Part shown: positions 1 to 7,813 of the stretch, one piece after another
How positions within the stretch are numbered: position 1 is the first letter of the stretch
How the letters are laid out: each line of letters begins with the position of its first letter
Source of the DNA: Chloroflexota bacterium
Lineage (GTDB): Bacteria; Chloroflexota; Dehalococcoidia; Lucifugimonadales; UBA3495
Length of the DNA stretch: 33,370 bases
Assembly: GCA_002721995.1 (NCBI GenBank)
Contig: PBMF01000033.1
Coordinates: forward strand, 1 to 33,370
Direction of reading: 5' to 3'
Translations under genes and position numbers: made by a program
Notes under the pieces: model-generated
What the model saw: only the letters and a program-made list of their open reading frames with translations
Database searches by the model: none
Told to the model about the DNA's origin: nothing

Positions 1-627
1 CTGCGCAAGCACGGCGACGACGAGCTGGCCCACTACGCCAAGGACTGCTACGACATCGAGTACCGCTTCCCCTGGGGCTGGGCCGAGCTTGAGGGCATCG
101 CCGACCGCACCGACTACGACCTGCGCCAGCACATGGAGTCCAGCGGTGAGGACCTGACCTACTTCGACGACACGGTGAAAGAGGGCGATGAACAGCGTTA
201 CCTGCCCTACGTCATTGAACCCTCGGGCGGCGTTGACAGGGCCACCCTGGCCTTCTGGCTGGACGCCTACGACGAGGAACCCGACGGCGATGCGGTACGT
301 GTGGTGTCCCACCTCCACCGGGGCCTGGCCCCGGTGACGGTTGCCGCCCTGCCGCTGAGCCGCAACGAGAAGCTGACTCCAACGGCCCGCCGGGTCTACG
401 ACCTGCTGCGGAAAAACTTCCGCACCCAGTACGACGACGCCCAGAGCATCGGCCGCCGCTACCGCCGCCAGGACGAGATCGGCACACCCTATTGCGTGAC
501 CATCGATTTCGATACCATCGACGACAACCAGGTGACCATCCGCGACCGGGACACCATGAACCAGTCCCGGGTGCCCGTCTCCCAATTGGTGGATATCCTC
601 AAGGACAAACTGGAACACGCCTGGTAG
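1..627 (+). CDS. glyQS: Glycyl-tRNA synthetase, C-terminal part (partial at left edge)
   Basis: Class II aminoacyl-tRNA synthetase that charges tRNA-Gly in the cytoplasm. The reading frame is open from base 1, so the N-terminus lies outside the window; the first internal ATG at 133 is not the true start. Recognisable family blocks are WGWAELEGIADRTDYDL, YLPYVIEPSGGVDRATLAF, and, near the end, SIGRRYRRQDEIGTP followed by CVTIDFDTIDD and VTIRDRDTMNQ. These are motif 3 and the C-terminal anticodon-binding domain of the homodimeric (eukaryote/archaea-like and Gram-positive) GlyRS, not the alpha2-beta2 type. About 208 codons remain of an enzyme usually 450-500 residues long. The next gene is 200 bases downstream, separated by a REP-like repeat, so the two are probably not tightly coupled. 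Confidence 0.95.
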   Translation: MRKHGDDELAHYAKDCYDIEYRFPWGWAELEGIADRTDYDLRQHMESSGEDLTYFDDTVKEGDEQRYLPYVIEPSGGVDRATLAFWLDAYDEEPDGDAVRVVSHLHRGLAPVTVAALPLSRNEKLTPTARRVYDLLRKNFRTQYDDAQSIGRRYRRQDEIGTPYCVTIDFDTIDDNQVTIRDRDTMNQSRVPVSQLVDILKDKLEHAW

Positions 628-708
628 GCGGGCAATGGACCTGTCCGCGCTATAGAACCGGTCTGCATGCAGAACTAGAATACGTTTTGAGCAGTACCCA
701 ACCCACAA

Positions 709-781
709 CCGTTCGTGGTGAGCCCCGTCGAACCATGGACGCGCCGAATCCAAGGCCCTTCGACAGGCTCAGGACGAACGG
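709..781. repeat. REP-like imperfect inverted repeat
   Basis: The arms at 709-734 and 756-781 are imperfect inverted copies. The left arm starts CCGTTCGTGGTGAGCC; the reverse complement of the right arm starts CCGTTCGTCCTGAGCC; both continue into GTCGAA. The loop is about 21 bases. This family of palindromes (CCTTCGACAGGCTCAGGACG) is widely dispersed in intergenic DNA of many bacterial genomes. It lies between glyQS and birA and could fold in RNA. No other copy was seen in this window. Confidence 0.7.
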
Positions 782-830
782 ATGATTCGGGCCCTTATAG
801 CCATACACTCCTACCGGAAACGAACGAGAA

Positions 831-1610
831 ATGCCCCCTAATCTTGTAGCGGCCACCGTGCGTCAGGGGTTGTTCACCCGCATCGTAGGGCGGCGGCTGC
901 TCTACTACCCCGAGCTGTCCTCCACCATGGACGAAGCCGCCAAGCTGGGCGAGGGTGACACCGAGGAAGGCGCGGTGGTGGTGGCCGAGGTGCAGAACCA
1001 GGGCCGGGGACGCCAGGGCCGCCATTGGGTATCACAGCCGGGGAACCTGCTGGTATCGGTGTTGTTCCGGCCGACACTGGAGCAACTCCCCTTCATCAGC
1101 ATCATCGGCGGGATAGCCGCCACCAGGGCCGTGCGCAAGACCACCGGACTGGACCCCAAGATCAAATGGCCCAATGATCTGATGATCGGCGGGCGTAAGG
1201 CCGCCGGCATCCTGGCTGAGAGCGCCATAGCCGGGGATACCGTATGGTATGCTGTGCTCGGCGTAGGCATGAACGTGAGCCTGGACACCAGCCAGGACGA
1301 TGCGATCTCATCCTTCGCCACCAGCGTCAATGCCGCCGCCGGCCGCGAAGTCCCCAGGGAAGACCTGCTCCGTCAGTTTCTGATGGACCTGGACGCCCTG
1401 TACCTGGCCCTGGGTCAAAACAAGTCACCCATCGCCGAGTGGCAGGGACTGCTGGAGAACATGGGCCAATGGCTGACTGTCACCTGGGGTGAAGACACCC
1501 ACACCGGCCTGGCCGAGGGTACCGATGAGTTGGGTAACCTGTTGCTGCGCCAGGACGACGGCTCTCTATTGACACTAACTGCCGGGGACGTAACCTTGGG
1601 CAGCCAATAG
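831..1610 (+). CDS. birA: Biotin--[acetyl-CoA-carboxylase] ligase
   Basis: Cytoplasmic biotin protein ligase that makes biotinyl-5'-AMP and transfers biotin to the lysine of carboxyl-carrier proteins. The 259-residue protein has the ligase signature GRGRQGRHW at residues 58-66, KWPND at 112-116 and GGRKAAGIL with the catalytic-type lysine K123. A C-terminal domain follows from about residue 210. It lacks the N-terminal winged helix of E. coli BirA, so it should be a monofunctional (group I) ligase and not a repressor. The ATG at 831 gives a normal N-terminus (SSTMDEAA is conserved), but the ribosome binding site is weak. The next gene begins 27 bases after the stop and may be co-transcribed. 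Confidence 0.93.
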   Translation: MPPNLVAATVRQGLFTRIVGRRLLYYPELSSTMDEAAKLGEGDTEEGAVVVAEVQNQGRGRQGRHWVSQPGNLLVSVLFRPTLEQLPFISIIGGIAATRAVRKTTGLDPKIKWPNDLMIGGRKAAGILAESAIAGDTVWYAVLGVGMNVSLDTSQDDAISSFATSVNAAAGREVPREDLLRQFLMDLDALYLALGQNKSPIAEWQGLLENMGQWLTVTWGEDTHTGLAEGTDELGNLLLRQDDGSLLTLTAGDVTLGSQ

Positions 1611-1637
1611 CCCCGCACGAGCAACTACGAGGGATGA

Positions 1638-2444
1638 ATGCTGGAATCATTTAGCCTGGAAGGAAAATCGGTGGTCATCACCGGCGGAGGCACCGGCCTG
1701 GGCCGGGCGATGGTCCGTGACATGGCCCGCGCCGGGGCCGACCTGGTCATCGCCGGGCGCCGCACCGGACCCATCGAAGAAGCCGCCGCCGAGGCAGTGA
1801 GTCTGGGCGTGAAAGCCACATCTGTGGCCACCGACGTCACAGACTCCAGCCAGGTGGCCACCTTGATGCAGACTTGCCTGGACCAGTTCGGCAAGATAGA
1901 CGTGCTACTGAACAACGCGGGCGCCGTCTCCGATAACGTGCGCAAACCCATCTGGGACCACACGGACGAGGAATGGGACCGCATCATGCGGGTCAACCTC
2001 ACCGGGGCCTTCTACTGTGCCCGGGAAGTCTCCCAGACCATGGTCAACCAGGGCCACGGCAAGATCATCAACGTGGCCTCGGGCTTCGGACTGCGCGGCG
2101 GCCGCGAGATATACATGTACTGCTGCAGCAAGGGCGGCATGATCCAACTCTCCAGGGTGCTGTCCTTCAACCTGGCCCGCTACGGCATCACCGCCAACAC
2201 CATCGTGCCCGGCTTCGTACCCACCGGCGCCACCGACACCATGGCTGCCAGCCTACCCAGGGGCGGCGAGTTCCTGCCCAACGGCAAGCTGGGCAAGCCC
2301 GAAGACTTCGGCCCCCTTGCCGTCTATCTGGCCTCGGCAGCCTCAGACTACATGACCGGCGAGATGTTCATCGCCGACGGCGGCGGTCTGACCGCGGGAA
2401 TCACCCCCACGGGCCACGCGCCGATAATCGCCCTCGAACCCTAG
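1638..2444 (+). CDS. SDR family NAD(P)-dependent oxidoreductase
   Basis: Classical short-chain dehydrogenase/reductase of 268 residues. It has the Rossmann cofactor motif TGGGTGLG (15-22), NNAG (92-95) and the catalytic residues S148, Y161 and K165 (YCCSK). It therefore looks enzymatically competent and should interconvert an alcohol or 3-hydroxyacyl group and a ketone with NAD(P)H. The substrate cannot be read from the sequence. The C-terminus carries an extra tail after the usual GGG motif. The ATG at 1638 has GAGGG just upstream. It is followed 48 bases later by a second SDR that has lost its active site, which suggests a paired or heteromeric arrangement. A small hairpin (2455-2476) lies between them. 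Confidence 0.9.
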   Translation: MLESFSLEGKSVVITGGGTGLGRAMVRDMARAGADLVIAGRRTGPIEEAAAEAVSLGVKATSVATDVTDSSQVATLMQTCLDQFGKIDVLLNNAGAVSDNVRKPIWDHTDEEWDRIMRVNLTGAFYCAREVSQTMVNQGHGKIINVASGFGLRGGREIYMYCCSKGGMIQLSRVLSFNLARYGITANTIVPGFVPTGATDTMAASLPRGGEFLPNGKLGKPEDFGPLAVYLASAASDYMTGEMFIADGGGLTAGITPTGHAPIIALEP

Positions 2445-2492
2445 ATAACATAAAGGCCCCGGCTTGAGTCCGGGCTCCAGGAGTACCCACAG

Positions 2493-3245
2493 ATGCCGGT
2501 CCTACCCGAGTACGACCTCTCCGGCAAGACAGCCATACTTTCGACCTCCGGCGGCAAGGAAGCGCCCTTCCTGGCACAGGCTCTGGCCGAGGCTGGAGCC
2601 GCGGTGTTCGCCGTCGGCCGCACCCAGGCCCTTTTGGATGCCGTGCTGCCATCCCTGCCCGCAGGCTCAACCGGGGCGGTGATGGACGCCAACCAGCCCG
2701 ACAGCGCCAAGAACGTCATGGCCCAGTTCGACCAGTCCCACGACAAAGTGGACATCCTGGTCAACGACGCCCGGAGCGCCTACGCCCAGCCTCTGGAGGA
2801 CATATCGGCAAGCGATTGGGACGCCGTCCAAACCCGCAACGCCAAGGCGCCCTTCCTGCTCTCCCAGCAGGTCCTGCCCCGCATGGCCCATGCCGAGTAC
2901 GGCCGGGTGGTCAACATGATCTCCGAGCTAGCAGAAAGGGGCATGATCAACGGTTCCGCCTTCGCCGCCAGCCAAGCCGCCGTGCTGTCCCTAACCAGGT
3001 CCCTGGCGGTGGAATGGAGCCGGTTCAACATCCGCATCAACGCCATCGGCACGGGCCTCATCGACACCGAGGGCCAGTCCCTGGAGTCCCAGCAGGAAGA
3101 GCTGCTGGTACGCTACACGCCCCTGCGGCGTAAGGGAAACCCCAACGACATCGGGCCGCTGCTGGTCTACCTCTGCTCGGAGTACTGCGACTACTCCACA
3201 GGCCAGCCGGTGTACGTGGACGGCGGACTGAACGCCCACCCTTAG
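2493..3245 (+). CDS. Degenerate SDR-fold protein (probable pseudo-enzyme)
   Basis: A 250-residue protein with the full length and layout of a short-chain dehydrogenase but with key residues replaced. The glycine-rich cofactor loop TGxxxGxG reads STSGGKEAPF (17-26). NNAG reads NDAR (91-94). The catalytic YxxxK reads FAASQ, so Tyr becomes F157 and Lys becomes Q161; S144 is kept. The C-terminal block GLIDTEGQ, then RRKGNPNDIGPLLVYLCSEYCDYSTGQPV, is well preserved, and the frame is intact, so the fold seems maintained under selection. It sits directly after an SDR with all catalytic residues, with a good Shine-Dalgarno (CAGGAG). It may be a non-catalytic partner or a binding protein. A divergent active enzyme cannot be excluded. 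Confidence 0.85.
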   Translation: MPVLPEYDLSGKTAILSTSGGKEAPFLAQALAEAGAAVFAVGRTQALLDAVLPSLPAGSTGAVMDANQPDSAKNVMAQFDQSHDKVDILVNDARSAYAQPLEDISASDWDAVQTRNAKAPFLLSQQVLPRMAHAEYGRVVNMISELAERGMINGSAFAASQAAVLSLTRSLAVEWSRFNIRINAIGTGLIDTEGQSLESQQEELLVRYTPLRRKGNPNDIGPLLVYLCSEYCDYSTGQPVYVDGGLNAHP

Positions 3246-3290
3246 TAACGAATCTCTCCCTTCCCCAACGTGTTTGGACGCCCGCCGTTC

Positions 3291-3376
3291 TTGGAAGTAG
3301 CAGTGGGGCTGATGTACAATATCCAGAGTCCCACGACGTCTCGATTTGACGGCCAAATCTCTCGTCTAACTATCAT
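3291..3376 (+). promoter_or_regulatory. Candidate promoters and inverted repeat upstream of the histidine operon
   Basis: Two sigma70-like promoter candidates lie in the 170-base gap before hisZ. One is TTGGAA (3291-3296), 18 bases, TACAAT (3315-3320). The other is TTGACG (3346-3351), 19 bases, TATCAT (3371-3376). An inverted repeat at 3335-3366 has an inner perfect stem GATTTG/CAAATC and an outer stem GACG/CGTC. It covers the second -35 box, so it could be an operator, or a leader hairpin for a transcript from the first promoter. No his-rich leader peptide or T-box was recognised. Confidence 0.4.
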
Positions 3377-3415
3377 CGGGGCGTCATTATTTTTGTCTGG
3401 ATCTCGGCACCATAG

Positions 3416-4657
3416 ATGAACCGGCAACCTACCCAGTCCACCGAAACAGTCTCCCGCCTACAGGGTATGACCGACCTTTCCGAGGAGTCCTGGCGCAGCA
3501 AACAGGAACTCCAGGAACGGCTGCGCCAGCTGCTGGGCGAGTACGGCTATAGGCTGCTGGAGACCCCGGTGCTGGAATCCACCGAACTATTCCTGCGCAA
3601 GTCCGGCGGGGAACTGGCCTCCCAGTTGTACAGCTTCATCGACTCGGGCAGTAACGCAGTGAGCCTACGCCCCGAGTTCACCTCGCCCATCATGCGGCAT
3701 TATCTGGAGAACGCTTCCGGCATCGATCTGCCGGCGCGGTGGCAGTACTGCGGGCCGGTATTCCGCTACGACTCCTCCCACCCAGAGGCCAGCGGCCAAT
3801 TCACCCAGGTGGGCGGCGAACTCATCGGCTCATCCGATGTTACTGCCGACGTGGAACTGCTCAAGCTGGCCGTGGCGGTGCCCAACAAACTGGGCTTGGA
3901 CGGTTGGAGCCTGCGTCTGGCCGATCTGGACATCCTGAACAGACTCCTGGACTCGGTGGGCGTTTCCGACCGGGCCCGGTCCTTCATCATCCAGAGCATG
4001 CCCCTCCTGCGGGAGGGACGCACCGCCGTGCCCAAGTTCCTGGAAGAGGACAGGCACCTGCACGTTGTGGGCGGCAACGGGTCCAATAATGGGGGCTCGG
4101 GTGACTCTGAGGACGCGGCGCTGCGTCAGGCGGTGAAGGGCCTGGACGACGACCAGGCAAGGTCCGTGCTGCTGGGACTGCTGCAATGGAACTCGGCCGA
4201 CCAACTGGGCCAGCGCACCCCCGAAGAGGTGGTGGAGCGGCTGCTCCACAAGATTCGCGGCACAGACAGCGAAGATAAATTCCGCCAGGGACTGGAACTT
4301 GCCAGCGACCTGGCCGCCATCAACGGGCAACCTCCCCAGGCCTTAGACGCCGTGAAAAAGGTCCTGGCCTCCGCTGGATCCGACCAGAGTGCCGCCGACC
4401 GTTTGACCGAGGTCATAGGCCTCATGTCCAACGGCGGGGAATCCAAGGGCCGGCTGGTGCTGGACTTTGGTCTGGTGCGCGGACTGGCCTACTACAACGG
4501 CGTGATATTCGAAGTGAGTCACCCTGGCTGGCCCGGCGCTCTGGGCGGCGGCGGCCGGTACGACACTCTCTCCCGGGCTCTGGGCGGCGAAAACGCCGTA
4601 CCGGCCCTGGGATTTGCCTACAACCTGGACGCATTGATCTCTTTGGGCGCAAGCTAG
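3416..4657 (+). CDS. hisZ: ATP phosphoribosyltransferase regulatory subunit HisZ
   Basis: Histidyl-tRNA-synthetase-like protein of 413 residues that serves as the regulatory partner of ATP phosphoribosyltransferase, the first step of histidine synthesis. The class II synthetase core is seen in LLETPVLESTELFLRKSG, SLRPEFTSPIMR (motif 2 region) and QVGGELIGSS. LVRGLAYYNGVIFE and GGGGRYDTL correspond to the histidine-binding region of HisS. The anticodon-binding domain of true HisRS is missing, and the gene opens a his operon, so HisZ is far more likely than HisRS. A low-complexity Gly/Asn/Ser insert lies near residues 221-230. The ATG at 3416 lacks a clear Shine-Dalgarno. hisG starts 6 bases after the stop. 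Confidence 0.88.
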   Translation: MNRQPTQSTETVSRLQGMTDLSEESWRSKQELQERLRQLLGEYGYRLLETPVLESTELFLRKSGGELASQLYSFIDSGSNAVSLRPEFTSPIMRHYLENASGIDLPARWQYCGPVFRYDSSHPEASGQFTQVGGELIGSSDVTADVELLKLAVAVPNKLGLDGWSLRLADLDILNRLLDSVGVSDRARSFIIQSMPLLREGRTAVPKFLEEDRHLHVVGGNGSNNGGSGDSEDAALRQAVKGLDDDQARSVLLGLLQWNSADQLGQRTPEEVVERLLHKIRGTDSEDKFRQGLELASDLAAINGQPPQALDAVKKVLASAGSDQSAADRLTEVIGLMSNGGESKGRLVLDFGLVRGLAYYNGVIFEVSHPGWPGALGGGGRYDTLSRALGGENAVPALGFAYNLDALISLGAS

Positions 4658-4663
4658 AAGACA

Positions 4664-5689
4664 GTGGCTGAACAAGACCAAAATAACGGACAGGGCCCGC
4701 TGCGGATCGTCCTCCCCAGCGACGGCGAACTGTACGACTCGACCCTGAGCTTCATGCGGGCCTGCGGCATGCCGGCCTCCCGGCCCAACGCGCGCCGCTA
4801 CACCGGCTCGGTCCCATCCATTCCCGGCGTCGAGGTACTGTTCCAGCGCTCCGGCGACGTGACCCAGAAGGTGGAAGAGGGCAGCGCCGAACTGGGCGTA
4901 ACGGGCCTGGACAGGGTGCTGGAATACCGCAACGACGAGTCCAGGGCTGCGGTCCTCATAGAAGACCTGAGGTTTGGCCGCTGCGAGTTCGTCATGGCCG
5001 TCCCCAACTCATGGATGGACGTGACATCCCTCTCCGACCTGGCCGACCTGGCCCTGGAGTTCCGCCAAGAAGGGAAACAACTCCGCATCGCCACCAAATA
5101 CCCCCGTCTCCTGCGCAGTTACCTGTTCGAGCGGGGCATCAACTACTTCACCCTAGTGCCAGCCAGCGGAGCAATGGAAGCGGCCCCTGCGGCAGGCTAC
5201 GCCGACCTCATCGCCGACCTAACCGCCAGCGGCGTGACCCTGCGTGAGAACCAGCTAAAGACCCTGGACGAAGGCACGATCCTCGCCTCCCAAGCCTGCC
5301 TCATCGCCAACCCGGAACTGCTGTCAGCCTCGAAGAAAGCATTGGGCCTGGCCCGCTCCATCGTCGAGTTGATGGAGGGCCACCTGAGGGCCGAGCCCTT
5401 CTACCGGGTCACCGCCAACGTGCGCGGGACATCGCCCGAGGAAGTAAGTTCCACCGTGCTGGCCCGTCCCGATCTGGCGGGACTGCGCGGACCCACCGTG
5501 GCCCGGGTCTACAACGTGGAAGAGCAGGACTGGTTCAACGTGAGTCTGCTGGTGCAGAAGGACCAGCTTTTGGAGGCCGTCGACCACCTCCGCGACTGCG
5601 GGGCCGTTGATGTTGCCGCCTCCCAGTTGAGCTACCTGTTCGACGGGCACTCCGAGGCCTACAAGACACTTTTCGGCGAAGGCGCGTAA
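4664..5689 (+). CDS. hisG: ATP phosphoribosyltransferase, long form with C-terminal regulatory domain
   Basis: Catalyses ATP + PRPP to phosphoribosyl-ATP, the committed step of histidine synthesis. The GTG start at 4664 follows hisZ by 6 bases. The 341-residue protein contains the catalytic blocks LGVTGLDRVLEY and DLIADLTASGVTLRENQL (PRPP loop). From about residue 240 it has the HisG_C regulatory region (VRGTSPEEVSSTVLARPDL, then VSLLVQKDQLLEAVDHLRDCG). Short-form HisG (about 210 residues) normally needs HisZ, whereas long-form HisG normally works alone as a hexamer; here a long form sits beside hisZ. The last stop is two bases before the next ATG, so the genes are translationally close. Confidence 0.93.
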   Translation: MAEQDQNNGQGPLRIVLPSDGELYDSTLSFMRACGMPASRPNARRYTGSVPSIPGVEVLFQRSGDVTQKVEEGSAELGVTGLDRVLEYRNDESRAAVLIEDLRFGRCEFVMAVPNSWMDVTSLSDLADLALEFRQEGKQLRIATKYPRLLRSYLFERGINYFTLVPASGAMEAAPAAGYADLIADLTASGVTLRENQLKTLDEGTILASQACLIANPELLSASKKALGLARSIVELMEGHLRAEPFYRVTANVRGTSPEEVSSTVLARPDLAGLRGPTVARVYNVEEQDWFNVSLLVQKDQLLEAVDHLRDCGAVDVAASQLSYLFDGHSEAYKTLFGEGA

Positions 5690-5691
5690 GT

Positions 5692-6447
5692 ATGCCCAAC
5701 CTGCCGATGCACATACACCTGGCCAACCAAGTGGCCGAACAACTGGACCGCAGCTACGTCTTTGACCATATGGGCGCCTACTACCTGGGCTCGACCGCTC
5801 CGGATATCCGCGCCATGACCCGGTGGCCCAGGGAGCAGACCCACTTCGCACCCCTCTCGGTGGAGGAAGTGGGCACCGGCACCAGCACCATGTTCCGGAT
5901 GCACCCGGAACTGCGCGAGGATATGTCGCCGGCGTCTCGGGCCTTCCTGGCGGGCTACGTCTGCCATCTGGCCGCCGATGAGGTCTGGATCACCAGCGTC
6001 TTCCGGCCCCATTTCGATACGGCCGAAGAAAGCCGGTTGACGGACGACCAGATCGAAGCCAACATTTGGGACCGAGCCATGCAATTGGACATGGACCGCC
6101 AGGCCTTGCCCCAGATCAACGGCGACGCCCACCCGGAAAAGTGGCTGGCCTGCTCCGACCACAATGTGTCCATGCCCTTCTTCGAAGACGGCCTACTGGC
6201 CGAATGGCGAGACCGCGTCGGCCGGTTCCAGGTCTGGGAATTCACCTGGGAGCGGTTGAAAGGCGCACTCAACCGGTTGTATCGTGATGACGAAGATGTG
6301 CAAAAGACGGTGGGCCGCTTCCTGGAAGGGATGCCCCGCAGCCTGGAACAGGTCTACGAAAAAGTACCCGAGGGGGACGTGACGGCCTACCAAGAACGGG
6401 CATTGGCCGCCACTATAACCCAGGTCCGGGGATTCGTGCCGGACTAA
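5692..6447 (+). CDS. Zinc-dependent phospholipase C-like protein
   Basis: A 251-residue protein that resembles the zinc-dependent phospholipase C family (PF00882-like). Seen in sequence: HIHLANQVAEQL at the N-terminus, GAYYLGSTAPDIR, a THFAPL histidine, and GYVCHLAADEVW, the spaced His/Asp residues expected of a trinuclear zinc site. No signal peptide or membrane segment is visible, so it is probably cytoplasmic. It begins 2 bases after hisG and ends 23 bases before hisD, so it is embedded in the histidine operon. It has no known role in histidine synthesis. It might be a metal-dependent hydrolase acting on another phosphoester; substrate unknown. Confidence 0.75.
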   Translation: MPNLPMHIHLANQVAEQLDRSYVFDHMGAYYLGSTAPDIRAMTRWPREQTHFAPLSVEEVGTGTSTMFRMHPELREDMSPASRAFLAGYVCHLAADEVWITSVFRPHFDTAEESRLTDDQIEANIWDRAMQLDMDRQALPQINGDAHPEKWLACSDHNVSMPFFEDGLLAEWRDRVGRFQVWEFTWERLKGALNRLYRDDEDVQKTVGRFLEGMPRSLEQVYEKVPEGDVTAYQERALAATITQVRGFVPD

Positions 6448-6470
6448 CAGCGTAGGATTGGAGAAACCTT

Positions 6471-7811
6471 TTGGCCCTTAACGTGATACATGGAGTCCAG
6501 AACGCACAAAACGTCCTGGTCCGCATAGACCCCCTGGACATGGACTCGCTGCCCGAGACGGTCCTGGCCCGCACCGAGGAAGCCTTCGGCAAGGGCGTGA
6601 CCGCCGAGCAGTCGGTCCTGCAGATGCTGGGCGACGTGCGCCGGGAAGGCGATGCCGCAGTTTTGCGCTACGCCAAGCTCCTGGACGGGTCCGACCTGGA
6701 GGAGTTCCGCGTTACCGAGAAGCAGATGGCCCAGGCCAGGGATTCCATCAGCAAAGACTTGCACGAGTCCCTGGAACTTGCCGCCCAACGGGTACGGGAC
6801 TTCCACCAGGCCACCATGCCCGGCGAGTGGGTGGACCGGGAGCAGGGCTTGGGTGAACTGGTACGCCCCCTGGACCGGGTGGGCCTCTACGCCCCCGGCG
6901 GCAGCGCCGCCTACCCCTCAACCGTGCTGATGACCGCCGTCCCCGCCAGGGTCGCCGGTGTGAATGAAGTCATCCTCTGCACTCCGCCGCTGCGCGGTGA
7001 AGCGCTCAACCCCGCCGTGATGGTCGCCGCCGAGATAGCGGGCGTTGACGCCTTGTACCAGGTGGGCGGCGTGCCCGCCATTGCGGCCATGGCCTACGGC
7101 ACCGAGTCTGTGCCCAAGGTGGACAAGATCTGCGGGCCGGGCAACATCTTCGTGGCCTACGCCAAGAAGCTGGTCCAAGGCCAGGTGGACATCGACGGCG
7201 TCTTTGGCCCCACTGAGACCATCGTCCTGGCCGACAAGACGGCCAACGCCAGTTTCTGCGCCGCCGACCTGATCGCCCAGGCCGAACACGACCCGCTGGC
7301 CACTGCCATCCTGATCACCGACAACCAGGACCTCATCGACCGGGTGGAAGCCGAGGTCGACCGTATGATAGCAACCCAACCCCGGGGCGACGTCGCCAAG
7401 GCGGCGCTGGACCGGCAGGGACGGGTGGTCTTGGTGGACTCCCTGGCCGAAGCCGTGGACCTGGTCAACAACATCGCCCCCGAGCACCTCTGCCTGCTGC
7501 TGGACGACCCCTGGTCCTGGGCCGGCAAGATCAAGCACGCCGGCGGACTGTTCCTGGGTGAGTTCTCCCCGGAGGTAATGGGCGACTACATCGCCGGCCC
7601 CAGCCACGTGATGCCCACCGGAGGCACGGCCCGGTTCGGGTCGGCCCTCAGCGTGCACCATTTCCTACGGACCATGCCGGTGGTTGGCCTCAGCCCCGCT
7701 GAGTTCCAGAAACTGGGCAAAGCCGCCGTGCACATCGCCGACGCCGAAGGACTGACCGGACACGCCAGCGCCATCCAAGTCAGGCTGGATTCCATCGCCA
7801 AGAGCGCCTAG
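6471..7811 (+). CDS. hisD: Histidinol dehydrogenase
   Basis: Zinc enzyme that oxidises L-histidinol to L-histidine in two NAD-dependent steps, the last steps of the pathway. The 446-residue product has GLYAPGG, KVDKICGPGNIFVAYAKK, GPTETIVLAD, DLIAQAEHDP (zinc-binding Gln/His region) and NIAPEHL, with the catalytic E338 and H339. The C-terminal block is GGTARFGSALSVHHFLR. The TTG start at 6471 is preceded by GGAG at 6460-6463. The N-terminus is slightly longer than in most homologues (usually about 430 residues). hisC follows after 2 bases. Confidence 0.97.
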   Translation: MALNVIHGVQNAQNVLVRIDPLDMDSLPETVLARTEEAFGKGVTAEQSVLQMLGDVRREGDAAVLRYAKLLDGSDLEEFRVTEKQMAQARDSISKDLHESLELAAQRVRDFHQATMPGEWVDREQGLGELVRPLDRVGLYAPGGSAAYPSTVLMTAVPARVAGVNEVILCTPPLRGEALNPAVMVAAEIAGVDALYQVGGVPAIAAMAYGTESVPKVDKICGPGNIFVAYAKKLVQGQVDIDGVFGPTETIVLADKTANASFCAADLIAQAEHDPLATAILITDNQDLIDRVEAEVDRMIATQPRGDVAKAALDRQGRVVLVDSLAEAVDLVNNIAPEHLCLLLDDPWSWAGKIKHAGGLFLGEFSPEVMGDYIAGPSHVMPTGGTARFGSALSVHHFLRTMPVVGLSPAEFQKLGKAAVHIADAEGLTGHASAIQVRLDSIAKSA

Positions 7812-7813
7812 AT

